A program made the translations under genes and the position numbers. DNA of 64,000 bases from Gymnorhina tibicen (Eukaryota > Chordata > Aves > Passeriformes > Artamidae). Location: NCBI GenBank assembly GCA_013399875.1, contig VXAZ01000342.1:321736-385735 (forward strand), given 5' to 3'. Below the pieces are notes generated by a model. That model saw only the letters and a program-made list of their open reading frames with translations, ran no database searches and had not been told where the DNA came from. Position 1 is the first letter of the stretch. Each line of letters starts with the position of its first letter. This document shows, one piece after another, positions 50,416 through 63,050 of this stretch.

Positions 50416-51943
50416 AACAAACAGTCCACTGAAGAAGAAGGGTTTAAATGCTGTAGACTGCTGATAGCTATTATTCCACCTCAGAATGTCTGCAAACAAG
50501 CTTAATGAGATATCAGTTCTCTTCTGTTTTTGAAAGAAAAAAACAAAGAGGTGGTTACATTAAGGAATTGTGAATTCAAATAAAATAAGAACCCCCCAAA
50601 AAACCTCACCAAACTTAAAATTGTTAGGTGTGTAAATCTCATCTGAATATATGAGAAGCTGACGAGCCAAATATCTAGCGCTGGCAGCTGGCAGCTGGAG
50701 ACAAGCTACAAACAACAGTGCTCCAAATTAAGAAGTAATTTATGTGGAATACATCATTATTTTAACATGAAGGATACAAAGTTTTAAAGGGGAGAGGAAC
50801 TGCTAGCAGACTTTTAAAGAAAAGTAAGTCCAGAGCAAAGTAGAGCTATTTATGAAAGTTGATTTTTCTTTCCTGACTTATTTCTTGTAGGACACATGAG
50901 TCACACAATATAGCCAAAGGAAAAACTGCAACTGCTAACACCACATTAGTAAAGTATAAAAGGGAAAGACACTTTTCTTAGCATTTCAGCCTTGTCATTT
51001 CCAATTTTCTGCTCTTTGGACATGCTTGTATTCAAATTCTGGAACATCTATTCAGCATATCAATCCTAATTAGACAATCTGGGTCTGGAAAGGATGAGAG
51101 CTGGGTCATTTGCATAATTTAATCATAAATACTCAGTGATACATATTTCCAAATGCATTTGTACAATTATCTTTTCATCCTTGGGGCAATGGTATTAATA
51201 TGATTAGGCAATATTTCTGGAAAAAACAGACAAGTATGCACTCTTTTTAACTGCAGCTTAGGGCGATATGAAAAATTAATTAATTTCTGAAGAAAATCAA
51301 TTTCTGTACGTGACCACATTAGACATTGCTAAACCAAGACACAGAGTCCTTTCTCAATCAGAACATTTTATCATTCTTTTCCAAATTCTGATTATTATAT
51401 GAACATTTCAATAATAAAACTGTTAGATTATTTAAATTATCTTAATGCATAGGCATGAAAAAGTGACTATTTCTTCTTCATGTTACCCCAACAGACATGG
51501 TGTTTTAAAATATGTATTGTTTGACCAGTCAATAGGAAACCTTAGCATTTGGTCTGAACTCATCTTATGTGATCTTTTATTAATGCACATTATACCGATT
51601 GAATTCAAGGACAGCAGGAAATAATTCAGCTCTGAAAACCGCAGCTGAAAAAAAATAGAACGATGCTAACCAAAAGTATTTTAAAATTAATATAAGGTTG
51701 CCTCCTTGTTTGTTTTGCTACAAAGAATTAGATAAGGTGTTTCTTCAACAGAAGCATACACATTACAAAAATGTTGTGACATATGTGGGATACAGCCAAG
51801 CACCCAGGTGGCTAATCTCATTTTTAGAAGAAAGATACTGCTTTGTATGTTAATTGGTGCAAAAAAAAAAAAAAATTACATTTATGTTTTCATATGTACC
51901 GTCTTTATTTCTCCTCAATCAACAGAAAAAGTAGAAATTACTG

Positions 51944-51977
51944 CATGCAAATGTTCAATATTCATTTAATTTGCATG
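51944..51977. promoter_or_regulatory. Opposed pair of POU octamer motifs
   Basis: CATGCAAAT (51,944-51,952) and ATTTGCATG (51,969-51,977) are exact inverted copies 16 bp apart, each holding a perfect octamer (ATGCAAAT / ATTTGCAT). Another perfect octamer is at 51,108-51,115 (ATTTGCATAATTTAATC context). The surrounding 51.0-52.2 kb is complex, low-repeat sequence. Confidence 0.45.
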
Positions 51978-52510
51978 AAGGTGCTTGAACAATTTTTTTA
52001 TTCTAACAAGCTCATTTTTCATGCGTTTTGTCTTTCATCCTAATCTAGCATCTGTCATTCCTTTTTGAAGTTATTATCGGCCCAATTCCCTCTTGGACAT
52101 GGTTGCTGGGTGACCGGTATCTTAGCACCCACTTTGACAGGAACAGATGTGAATCTGATCAAGAGATTTCCCATGAGTACCTGAAATCACAAACAACTTT
52201 CGGGAAAAACAAACAGCCTTGCTGTCACCGTCCCTCTCTCGCCCTCCTTCCCATCCCTTCCCCCATACTCCCCAAAAAAGAGTATGAGAAAGTTGATGCA
52301 GAGTTAACCAGCATCATTAAAACACATTATTAGCTGGCAGGTGAGCTCCCCGAACACCTCTCTAGCTGCTTCTGCCTTCAAACGCCAACTCTCAGCTTTA
52401 AGTTTTAATAACCCCACTTTGAATACTTCCAAAGACGACTGTTCGTTTCTAAGGTCACCATCTTCTAAACATTCTCACGTTGAACCTGTTTTCGTCACTT
52501 GAATGCTCTC

Positions 52511-52563
52511 ATTTAAATCAATGGGATTACTCGTGTAAGCAAATTTCACATGCACGCAAGCAC
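52511..52563. repeat. Possible ancient amniote repeat fragment
   Basis: TTAAATCAATGGGATTACTCG followed by TGTAAGCAAATTTCACATGC is similar to a sauropsid repeat containing TTCAATGGGACTACTCACGTG and a downstream GCACGTGC block. Diverged; identity unverified. Confidence 0.33.
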
Positions 52564-53741
52564 CCACCAGTTGTTTTATAACACCTAACTCACATTTTGA
52601 TTACAAATAATGTTCTTTGATCACTCCCACACTTGGTTGCCGCTGTCTGTGAAACTCCAGCTTGTGAAAACTCTGCTAGCTATGCTGAGTACCAATACTG
52701 ATAATATTTAAGGACCTGCATAATTTTATTACTATAAATCATAAGATGCTATTGGCAACAGGACTCCTTACACAAACCAAAGCTTCCCGCTTGCAGGATT
52801 CAGACTTCTATATACAACCCAATATCACAGTGACTATATTCATTGCTGCACATGGGATATGGAAAAATAGGAAGTAACTTGGGAATTACAGCTGTATACT
52901 TCTGAAATAAACTTAGAACCATACAAAGCATAGCTAAGAATTTTCAGATCAAGTGTATTACCAAAAAAAAAATCATTTTTTCATTTCCATTTGACATCAC
53001 TGCCATAAGAATCTCACCCAGCATCAAACTCTAAAGTAAAGCTTATTTCTTCTTGCTTGCTTTCCCAGGCACTACTCTAAACATAGCCCTACTTAACGAG
53101 GAGAAAGGACACAGTTGTGATCCAAAGACTGAAAATTTGATCATACATATGTAAACTTGTAAGGCCGCATGTGACAGCAACACCGGATAAATTTGCTTTA
53201 ACATGCTGTCAACCAGCCTTTCACTTCTGCCTCTTCACGATGCTACTCTTCAGCATGTTCCCAGCCCCATAGCCTCAGGGCTCTTGTCCCTACTGCTACT
53301 GCTAGGGTTAGCAACTGCTTCCACTAAGCATCCTCTGTATCTGAAGTTTTCACGGTGGCTCGTAAAATACAGCTTTCATGAAGAATTGTAAATTTTCATC
53401 TTCTTTCTCTTCCAAATCCAGAGAGGTGTGTGAGGAGAAGAAAGTAACCAGAAGAAGAGGAAAGAGAAAGGAAGAGTTTGAATTTTCAAAGATATGAATT
53501 TGTTTCTTCATTCTGAGTTGTTGTTCTATAATCAAAAAGATAACAAAGGGATTTTTTCCTCTCTAGTTTAGATGCAAAGATAATTTAAGACAAACATTTC
53601 AATCACAATGAAGAATTTATTGCCACCTATAGGTGATCTTAAATTTCATTTAATTTCCCTTATTTACTACCAAAATCAGAAAGCAGCCAAAACATTTTCT
53701 TGATAAGTCAAAAGCCTTAGACTAGTCTGATCTAAACTTAC

Positions 53742-53795
53742 TCTGGATACAATAAAATTCAAAGAAATCTTCTACCCAACTTAAGAACAATAGAA
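53742..53795 (-). CDS. Candidate small coding exon (54 nt), unidentified gene
   Basis: On the minus strand an excellent acceptor (TTTGGATTTTCCTTTGTAG) at 53,796 and a good donor (CCAGA/GTAAGTTT) bound a 54-nt open segment. Two bases finish a codon, then 17 codons read LLFLSWVEDFFEFYCIQ, and one base is left over. The peptide has the pattern of an aromatic-rich helix. The one-base end matches the two-base start of the 40,416-40,507 candidate. No other frame is open with both sites. Not recognised by family. Confidence 0.3.
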
Positions 53796-54728
53796 CTACA
53801 AAGGAAAATCCAAACAAATAAGAAAACTCTTTAAGCCCCTAAGTGCAACTGAACATCTCTACCTTCCATTAAAAGTCATGTTGGAACAAAACCATTCTCT
53901 GTGTTTTGGAAAAAAATATCTCCCCCTCTACCCACTTAGGATATCTGCACCACATAGCAGTCAAACATGTTGATGGGACACATGTACACATTTATAAAAA
54001 TTACATAATGGTGATAAGTAATCACCATTCAGAAGACCTGCCTTTCACTTTTCCAGTCAAAACAAGAGCAAGCCTCTGATAATGTCCCTACAATGATACT
54101 TCACGAAACAGTTTGATTATCCAGACTGGCAAAGTCATGAATGGCTTAACACAAACTGCACAGAGAAATTCACCAGTATGTGAATTCACAAACAACCAGA
54201 GTAAATAAGCATCTTCTTACTTGTCTTGGTAACACTCTTATATCCGTTTCTCACCTATCCATCCTTTTTACCCAAGCCAAAAAAGGGACTACAAACTCAG
54301 AACCAGCCTCCTGTGCCACATCCACACTGACAAACTGAAAGCCTACAGCCAGGGATCATCAGCTGAGCTGTTCAGTCGATCTGGAGTGTTAAGATGGAAT
54401 TAAAGACAAAAGCATCCATACTAGATTAGTAGTATCCAAATCTGTCACTCATTCACCAGAAACAGGTAGACTTCAGCAGGCACTTAATGCCAATTTCAGC
54501 ACTGAAAATATATTTCAAGGATCGGAAAGACTGACTGAGAGTAGGAAAAGAAGGTGAAAGCAAAGCCTGGAAGGTTTGCAGAGCCTCTGTGGAATAGTAA
54601 TTGCTGAGGCAAACTTAAGCGGAACAGAACACTCACTTAGTTTGTTAAATAAACCAAAATGCAAGCTAATTCTAATTTTAATGTAACCCTCTAAGAGTTT
54701 GAACTAAGGAACCCTTCCGTGTCCTTAG

Positions 54729-54826
54729 GGCCCACTATTTCAACTTAGCCGGCAGAGCCCAACCTGGCAATACACCAGCAGGAACACTTGGGCAGCATAA
54801 ACATCACACCACCTCACCAGAGAGAG
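54729..54826 (+). CDS. Candidate plus-strand exon (98 nt), unidentified
   Basis: On the plus strand an acceptor with a good tract (AACCCTTCCGTGTCCTTAG) and a near-perfect donor (AGAGAG/GTAAGC) bound a 98-nt segment. It is open in one frame as one base + 32 codons + one base, beginning AHYFNLAGRAQPGNTPAG. The other two frames hold stops. A second strong plus-strand donor (TTCCAG/GTGAGTAG) follows at 55,077. It could equally be an exon of a long non-coding RNA. It lies within an intron of the proposed minus-strand chain, so it would be an overlapping antisense transcript. Confidence 0.2.
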
Positions 54827-57800
54827 GTAAGCACTCACCCTAGGGTATTTAGGCTTCTAGCTCAAACCAAAGTACCAAAGGAGGAATGCCATGGGAACAC
54901 CTACTCATTATTTTAATTGATTCCAAGATGAGGCAAGATGAACCAAGATTTCCTAAATCCCAAATTTTTAGTCTAACTAAGGGAACGAGAAAGGAAGAAT
55001 GGAGTCGTGGGAGTCTTCTTGTGAACAGTCTCATCGTTCCCTTTGGAACCTTGAGCCACAGTGTCCCATGTTCCAGGTGAGTAGCCCAATATCTGCAGAG
55101 CTGCTCTCTTCTCTATAGACCATACAACATGTACTGACTACAGTCACTGCCTCCTCTATTTCACGTGCAGGAAAACAAAGCCTAAGTTACTAAACCCAGA
55201 GGAGAGTTCACGGTTTGAGGATTTAGTCTATACCAAACAAATTCTATAGTTTAAACTTTTTGCAGCTTAATTATATTGAGAATCCATTAGACATTTTAAA
55301 GAATTAGAATACTGAACTGTTAAATATTAGGCACTTGACCCATACCTAATGTAAAGTAAGTTTCTAAAAATGTCCTCAGAAAAATTTAGCAGAAAAACAG
55401 GTGTAGGAGAAAATTCAAATGTGACCTGTAAGGCCCCAGAATTTAGAAATGAATTGGGATCAGTTCATTCTTTTCCCATGGGGTAACTTGTATAAATGTA
55501 ATTCTATGGTTTCATAAAACCAGGTCAAGTTTCTGTCCCCTGAGGTCCTTTGGCAATTTGAAGCACAGCAGCACTTTTTCCTGACTACAAGTTCAAATCT
55601 GCATGCGTTCTGGATTTCTAAAAGGAGCGATTAGCCAAGCTGCACAGACCTATCCTGTTCAGAGCACACCCTCCACACAGAAAACTACTTACAGGGGTGA
55701 AAGACGATTTCACAAAACAGTATTTAGAACTACTTGGCTCTGCATTTTCACCTCTAAAAAAATTCTTTTTCTCTCATTGGCTGGCAAACCAAAGAGCAGA
55801 CAAACTTACCACATAACAATGCCAGCAGTTTTAACTAAGGACATTCTTCTTTCCTTTAATGTCAAAATGTTCTACTCATGTAGTCATACTTCAGAATATT
55901 TCTGAATACATGCATTTCGTAAGTATTATTGTATTGCCTCTCATGATATCACTGTATTGTCCTAGTTTAAGCAATAAGACATGTAAAATAAGACTCAACG
56001 AGACAAAATCACAGAAGGGGTCACCAGAAAAGATGAAACCTCTTCTTGGCAGACCCGCATTACCACAGGCTCAGCAGCAGAGAGCTAAAGGCAGTGGAGG
56101 CTCCACTCCTTCAGGAACAACCTGAAATTACTCTGTTTAACACCACATCCCATCCACTGTGTCCTAGAGCCTGATTTTCATTGCAATGAGGCCAGAATGA
56201 TAATGGGTTGAGTCTGACCACTGAGCTCAGCAACAAATCCCTCTGTGTGGGACCACACATCTTCTGGGTCAACTGAACAGATTCAAAGAGCAGAGGAAGG
56301 ATAACAAAGAAATTCAGGGTGTTTGAGCAAACTGCCTTCTCAGTGTGTAAACCTGACATGTACAAACTACGGCGGTGGGCTGCTTCTTCTCAAGATAAAA
56401 TCTACCCTTTCCTCCACTCTATCGAGATGGTGCCAGAGAAGCTCTGGACAATAAAATCTGTTTAAAGTTTATTAATTCTTAGTGATGTCCCACCTGTTGT
56501 ACCTTGAGGTGGCCTCAAGCCAACCCAACAGCTGTGGCTATCCCCAAACATGTTGACTAAAAACCTCACTGATGCCCTCCCCAGGAAATGCTATGATTCC
56601 TTTCTTACATGATTTGCATGTGTGCTCCTGAAACAGCTATATGCTGGTAAATTAGTATTTCTAATACATTTGTCTCATAGTTTCTCAAAACTGTATTTTA
56701 TACACAGCTATATGTTAAACTGTAAATTACTGCAGCAGGAGCTTCTTTTTCTACTACTGTCATTTTTAACATCATATTTCAGCAGCAAATTCATTTCAAA
56801 GGGAGCCAGTAGAATCACAAACCATCTATAATGGCCAGTAATGTAAGATAAAATATTTTATTACCATTCAATGTATATTTTTTAACCAGGCCTGTTAAAA
56901 GCTGTGAGGATCAGCTTAAAAAACATCCATAACAAACCAAAACCAAAACTAAACAATCCTGCTTTGTATTAGAACAATAGACAACGTAACTTTCACCAGA
57001 ATCGTGAAATTACGCTTTACTGGTAGACACAGACACAGAGAAATTACAAAATCCTGTATGTCACCTACACTGTAGGAACAGTTCTAACAAGCTAAGAGAG
57101 AAATATATTTTAAAAAAAGAGAGAGAATATATGACTTTTCACTTGTATTAGTCCTTATTATATATTTAATACCACCTGAGGTATTTTCTTCTCCCCGTGC
57201 AGTAAATTTCTGTTAAGGAAACAGAAGATAATTGGAAAATGGTTTCAATTCCTTCCCAGCAAACTACCAGTGAGAATCAGCACTAAAATGTGAAAAGTGA
57301 CAACCTCGGCACACACCTTGGAAGCATGTATTCCCTTCAAAATGGGATAGGCTGCATCTGTACTACAAAAATGAGTACAAAAATCCCAGCAGAGGGTATG
57401 AAGCCACAGGTTGCACCAAATTCTGATACTCATTCCTGCAAAGATGTTGCCTCGATTTCCTAAAATTAATTAACATGGAAGAATGCTCACAAAAACACTA
57501 AGATGGCATTAAATGCATGATGCATTAAAAAATACATCATGAATATATTTTATGCAACAAGCATTAATTTACAGGACACTGAATCTCAAGCATTTTTTCA
57601 ATGCTTTCAAACTGTCCCTGCAAATGCAAGAAAGTATACAGCAATCCAGCTTCCTACCTAAGATGTCAACTGATGCTATTATAGCACTTCCAAATATATA
57701 TTGCATGTGCTTGGTTTAAAAGATGCATGTAGTCTTTTGAAAGCAACAGGACTATCTGCATTCTTAAAGTTACACATATGGTTTAAAACCACAGCATTGC

Positions 57801-58481
57801 TATTTTAATGTAAATAACTAAGTCCTACAGGTGACCTTGTCCAACAAAGAAAGGTTTTTACAGCAGGCCAAGAGACTGGAAACAAATTATATGCTTCATA
57901 AAGACAGATAACGCTGTCATCCATTAAAACATGATATAAAACCAATTAAAGTATTAAGTTTATATTTTTACCACATTTGGAAAAGAATAACTCAAAAAAT
58001 AATAGCTTTAGTAATGTTTTTTGTAAGGAATGCTCAAACTATCAATAAGCCCTGACTAGATTTATCACTTATAAAAATGTAACATGTCATTTGTACTTCT
58101 CTTACAAATACAGTATCTAACACCTGAAAGCAGTTTTTTTCTGTCCAATATATAAAATCATGATCTAGCTCTTTAAAAAAATAAATCATTAGTAAGTATG
58201 AGAACAACATGAAATCAAGGTTACAAAAGACGTTATTAAATAGTCATAAAATATATATGTATATATCACCTGTTTCCTTTACAGTTTACTTATATAACTT
58301 ATATAACTGGTTTCTTTTTGATTTCTTACAATCATTTTATGTAACATGAAACAGCAAATCATTTCCCGAAAGTAAAATTCAAAAATAAGTTTCTTTCGTA
58401 CAACAATTTGTAAATACAAGCATATGCTGAGAGACATGTCCCAAACAACAACTTTTACTCCACATGTAAAACACCTATTAC

Positions 58482-58513
58482 CTGTTCTCAGTACAGCATC
58501 GTTAACAAGTGCT
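58482..58513 (-). CDS. Weak candidate micro-exon (32 nt)
   Basis: A strong minus-strand donor (GAGAACAG/GTAATAGG) follows a 32-nt open segment reading ALVNDAVLRT with one base on each side. The acceptor (TGTTCATGTTAG) is only fair. Phase out (one base) matches the start of the 53,742-53,795 candidate. Kept at low confidence because it is short. Confidence 0.18.
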
Positions 58514-59477
58514 CTAACATGAACATTCAGAGTTATGAACTTTAATCATGGCATCGTAACGTTACAAGTACATCTCAGCTGTCAATTATGCTAAAGCATG
58601 TGCAGCAGTCCCACGTACTCCCATTCTTCCCCTTCTCCCCAGCCCCATCCAACTCCAGGATGTAACTCTTGTTATTTTGTCAGTCAGGTAATCTGTATGC
58701 ACACCTACTGTGCCCTCTCATTCAGTCATACAATTTAAGGAACTAAATGAATGTAAAAAAATACGTCTTAACAGCTAAGGTGAACTTTTTTCAGTATATT
58801 TAGTATCACATAAAATTATAATGTGAATAAGAAAACTAGTCTGAAAGCTTTGCTTGAATCCGAGCTTGTTTTGGATCAAAAGGAATTTAGGCATAATTTA
58901 GCCATTTGGTCAATTCAGAGATTAATTCTATAAATTCTAAGGACAAATAAAATTTTGCTACCAAAACATCGGCTTATTTTAATGGAAAAAAATCATCCAG
59001 TTGGTATGGCAAGGTGCACCGGCAAATTTTAATTGCGCCTGCTACATTTTTCCTGGACTATGGCTAATTTCAGCCTTCCAGTGGCCATAAAATCCCACTG
59101 CTTGACATTTGTAACAAAAACTATATTTCTTTTTGATACTGAAATAGCTTTCTTCTTCATGACAAAGATGCAAATTATGTGGGATGCAAAGAAAACACCT
59201 GAAGTGAATTAGTTTTGGAGTGAACAGGGTACCTTTAAACGGAATAATGAACAGAAAGTTATGTTAAGTGTTACCCACACAAGTACTCTCAGGAGTGCAC
59301 AATAAAAACTTTGGAATATTTTATTGTATCAAAAGCATAATTTCATGAACACTGACAAAAAAAAGCTTATATTATTTCAAAAAGTTTCTGCTTATAACTA
59401 ATAAAGTGTTTTGATACACATGATTTAGAAGATCTTTCCATTCAACTCTGCAAATTGTATTGTATATACTAATCCAC

Positions 59478-59511
59478 CTGCCATAGGAGGATGTTAACCC
59501 TAAATGCATTT
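59478..59511 (-). CDS. Weak candidate micro-exon (34 nt)
   Basis: The minus-strand acceptor GTTCGCCTTGCTTTAAG and donor GGCAG/GTGGATT bound 34 nt, open as two bases + MHLGLTSSYG + two bases. It is phase-compatible with the candidates on both sides (60,765-60,925 and 58,482-58,513). Both sites are moderate, so chance is a real possibility. Confidence 0.15.
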
Positions 59512-60764
59512 CTTAAAGCAAGGCGAACTAAAATACATTTTGTGATCCATTTCCTCGGTTGCAACTCATGCAAGCAGTTTCATTAGTTTTGGTGGATGTA
59601 TCCTGAACCACTGCTCAGGGTCCGTTCGGTCCAATATCCCATCTCCAGAGGAGACCTACGGAAATTCACGGAGGAGAATGCAAGTATTCAGTATTTACAG
59701 AGTTATCCTTCCCCAGTGTAATTTCCCAGCTAATCGCTACCGGTGATTTAGAGTGGAAAATTCCAAACTGGGATGTAACTGGATGGTCAAAAACTGATCC
59801 TTCCTCTCATGAAATTAAGTGATAGCAGTTTTCTATTTTATGCTATGGAAAATATACTATTACCCTTTTTCCTTTTCTTCTGTTAAAAAAAAAAAAAAAA
59901 GAAGTTTGAAACAGTTCACAGTTATTAACAGTCAGTGCTAAGATTCCGTATTTTGTAGATTACACTTGAATATTCTGCAATGCCTGTGAAATGAAACATC
60001 AGCACTTGTTAGGAGATGCCCCCGGCTGAGCACAGTATCAGATAAATAAGTAGAACATAGTGGGTTAAGGATAAAGTTATTCCTCAAAGCAAACTGGATT
60101 TTATCATTTCAAGTCACAGACATATCTTGATTCTAAATTTAAAGATTTTTTTTCATGTTTATGTTTCAGGAATTTTGAAAATAATTTAAATTATAATGGA
60201 AAAAGAAAAATTCTTCCTTCATTCACACTGGAGAAATTATCTATATATGAATTAACTCTCTGGATCATAATAGCTTTTTGCAGATGACTCTTCAGCTCTA
60301 TCATTTAAATACGTATTTAGGCAACTAAAAATTTACTGTCAATTCCTATTATGTCAGTCCCCATTATGGCGCTGTTACAGCATGCACATTTAAAGATTAT
60401 TGAAAAAATTACTGTTCATGTGCAGTATATAATTTGCAAAAGGTTAATCACTATTTTAAAACAATGAATGGAATTAACTCATAATGCAAAGCAGATGCCC
60501 CAAACGTTATTTTTAAAACAAAACATATTTAACTTATAAAAGAACAAAGAGGATCTAAATCCAGTCCTGTTGCTTAAAACCAGACAGGCATCATGGCTGT
60601 TTTGGACTCTTGTTTCGCTGGTTCATACAATTTAGATAAAACTCGGTAGTTTCTGATTACTCTCTCTGCTATCCTGCAGCCATTAATGAATTTTTACAGC
60701 TAAACTTGTAAAGCTCCTCCATGACTAGGCAACACTGGCAACGGTGAAAGAGAGTTTCTTGTAC

Positions 60765-60925
60765 CTGACCAGCAGGGATTGCAGTAACAATTTAATGCAT
60801 CAATTAGGTAGTTCAAAAGGAAAATATTAAAATTCAATCCAGTGTATGAAAATTCTCTGCTTCGTATGCAATTCACTTTAGATGACCAGTCACAGAGATG
60901 GGCAAAAACAGCCATCTGGAATGAT
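60765..60925 (-). CDS. Candidate internal coding exon (161 nt), unidentified gene
   Basis: The minus-strand acceptor is one of the best in the window: an unbroken pyrimidine tract (TTCTTCTGTTTTCCCCTGTTCCTAG) ends at 60,926. The donor at the low end is GGTCAG/GTACAAG. The 161 nt between them has the usual size of an internal exon and is open in one frame only: one base, 53 codons, one base. The peptide contains MAVFAHLCDWSSKVNCIR early and FLLNYLIDALNCYCNPCWS at the end and is cysteine-rich. The in-frame ATG could also be a start. No family is recognised. It is the most upstream member of the phase-compatible minus-strand chain described in the findings. Confidence 0.33.
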
Positions 60926-62599
60926 CTAGGAACAGGGGAAAACAGAAGAAATACTACATAGCAGTGAAACAAGATTAGCATTTCCAGCAAATATTCAGAA
61001 ACCACTCCGGATTACAGAGTATCAAGCAGGACAAGTTGTAAATAAGAGTGCTTTGAGTGCATTTTTGTTTACAGTGCTGAGCAGGGGCAGAAAAAAGCCC
61101 TGGGTGGGCGCAGCAGCCCCCCAGCGTAGCCCATAGGGACACACTGTGGGGCACTTGCTCCATGTGCCCAGGGGGCTCAGCAATCCCAAGCGGGGGCCTG
61201 TGGCTCTAGAAAGAGCATGGAAGCTTGAGACTGAACCAAGCATTAGAACAGAGATGGTCTGAGGAAATAACACAGCTGTCCATATAGCCCTTTCTTGTAA
61301 GTTAAGTTGATACAGACCTGACAATAGAACTGCTTTTTTACATAAACTACATCTGCCAGTAAAAGATTTCTTCATTAAAAAAAAAAAAAACACAAACAAA
61401 AAACCAAAACTACACAAAACTTTACCAATATTCATAGCTATAAGATAAAGGAGGAGTTAATCACACTGAATATTTGAGGAAGATCATGTGAAGCAATCAG
61501 GGAAAAAAATGTCCCCCTGCCCATCACTAGCAGGCCCTCACCTCCCTGCACGGGAACAGCGTCGGCAGCACTTCTCAACAGGCAGCCAGCGTTCACAGCA
61601 AAGTGTTCCCTTCCAAAGTATCAGATACCCTGCTACTGCCAGCGACTTAGTATCAGATTAAAGGGATAAACAGTTCTGTTCTGTTGCAATAAGTATGGTC
61701 CAAGGATCTCAGCTTTTAAACTACAATATTTACTATTAAATACATAATGTAAGATGCATATTTAAGTACTGTTATTATGAGCAACTGGAGTCTTATTTCG
61801 TTTAAGTCTAAGGAAACCACTTCCAAACCTTTTACTCCTTCTTTATAGTTACTACAATTTATCTCTTGGCCTTCCAGAAGTCGCCTTTGCTTGTAAAGCC
61901 TTCGACATTTCTGCTGATTATATTTTAATAATCTGTGGCAAGAAGGAAGGTCATCAATATAAACCACAGGTACTATATATTTGACATTCCTTCCAGCTGC
62001 ACTTGCTGACCTGTTCATTTAAAGTATCTGTGATCTGTACTAACCTATCTGGGTGAGATACTCCTTTAATTAATACAAACAGGAAAAAAAAAAGCTATGC
62101 AAGCGTGCAGTATTCAGTAAACAAGGACATGGTAGGTCCACATAATTTGAGAGAAGCAGAAGCTAGAAGAGGGACTGAATAACTGCCGTGTAAGATAGGC
62201 TTTGAAGAGAATTGTTTCATGTTCAGCATCTTTCCCCTTTATACTCAAAAATCAATTAGGTTGTTTTCCAAAAATTGTAAATAGCTTCCAAAGGCTGCAA
62301 ATAATTCCCTGCTTTAAGTATGAATGTCAATGAACTCATTCAAAATCATCTTCAAATGTCAGAAAAGATTAACATATCCTGGTCACAGAAGGGAGGTCAG
62401 AAGAAAGCGCACGCTTTTAGCCTTTACTCGGGTGGGCACAATCCAAAGCCAGCCTAAGTCTATGGGAAAACTCTAGAAAGAGACCCAGCATGGCAAAATT
62501 CCACAACAAGTGCTCAAAACACAAGAGACCAGAAACAATCTGGGATCAATAGCTTCCAGGTCATTAATCCTAGGCAGGTGACATCCAGTGCACAGTTCG
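60926..62599. other. Non-coding stretch with one GC-rich patch
   Basis: At 61,080-61,230 there is a GC-rich patch (GGGTGGGCGCAGCAGCCCCC and neighbours) inside the longest open frame of the window (61,435-61,022 minus, 137 codons). The frame starts in T-rich sequence and shows no domain. The minus-strand segment 61,542-61,645 has an excellent donor (CAGGGAG/GTGAGG) but a poor acceptor. Confidence 0.45.
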
Positions 62600-62828
62600 C
62601 TACTCTCTTTCACCCACACATTCAAGAAACCTGACTCGATTGGCATCTAGTAGCTCTAAATATTTTCCATGTTTTGCCTTTATCCTTCCCCTATTTGTTT
62701 GGCATATGGCTTTCTAGCATCCCATTAATGTCAAACCGTTTAATCGGAATGTAAGCTAAATGCACAGTTTGCTATTTCCTGGATTTCTGTTTGGCGGCCA
62801 GTGCTTTTTATGAGGAAAATAAAAGCAA

Positions 62829-62843
62829 AGGTCAGCATGACCA
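62829..62843. promoter_or_regulatory. Near-consensus oestrogen-type response element
   Basis: AGGTCAGCATGACCA: two nuclear-receptor half sites as an inverted repeat with three-base spacing. It differs from the consensus AGGTCAnnnTGACCT at the last base only. It lies in complex non-coding sequence. Confidence 0.45.
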
Positions 62844-63020
62844 GAAAAGAAAAGTCATCTTCCATAACGGAAGCTTATTTTTCCAGTGAACTGATACACA
62901 AGCCTAATTTGGAAAAAGGTCCTTTAGTATCATGTTATTATTAGTAGTATCACAAATAAACACAGAAACGAATTCACTTTACAGACCTCCACATTAAGCA
63001 TTCAATAGAAAATCCCTTGG

Positions 63021-63050
63021 TGTTTTATTGATTTTTGTTTTATTGATTTT
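63021..63050. repeat. Perfect tandem duplication, 15 bp x 2
   Basis: TGTTTTATTGATTTT is present twice in direct succession, followed by more T residues. Confidence 0.95.

Noticed and set aside
61542..61645. Minus-strand open segment with donor CAGGGAG/GTGAGG, phase-compatible with 60,765-60,925.
   Set aside because: Acceptor is poor and the peptide (for example ERWLPVEKCCRRCSRAG) is not convincing.
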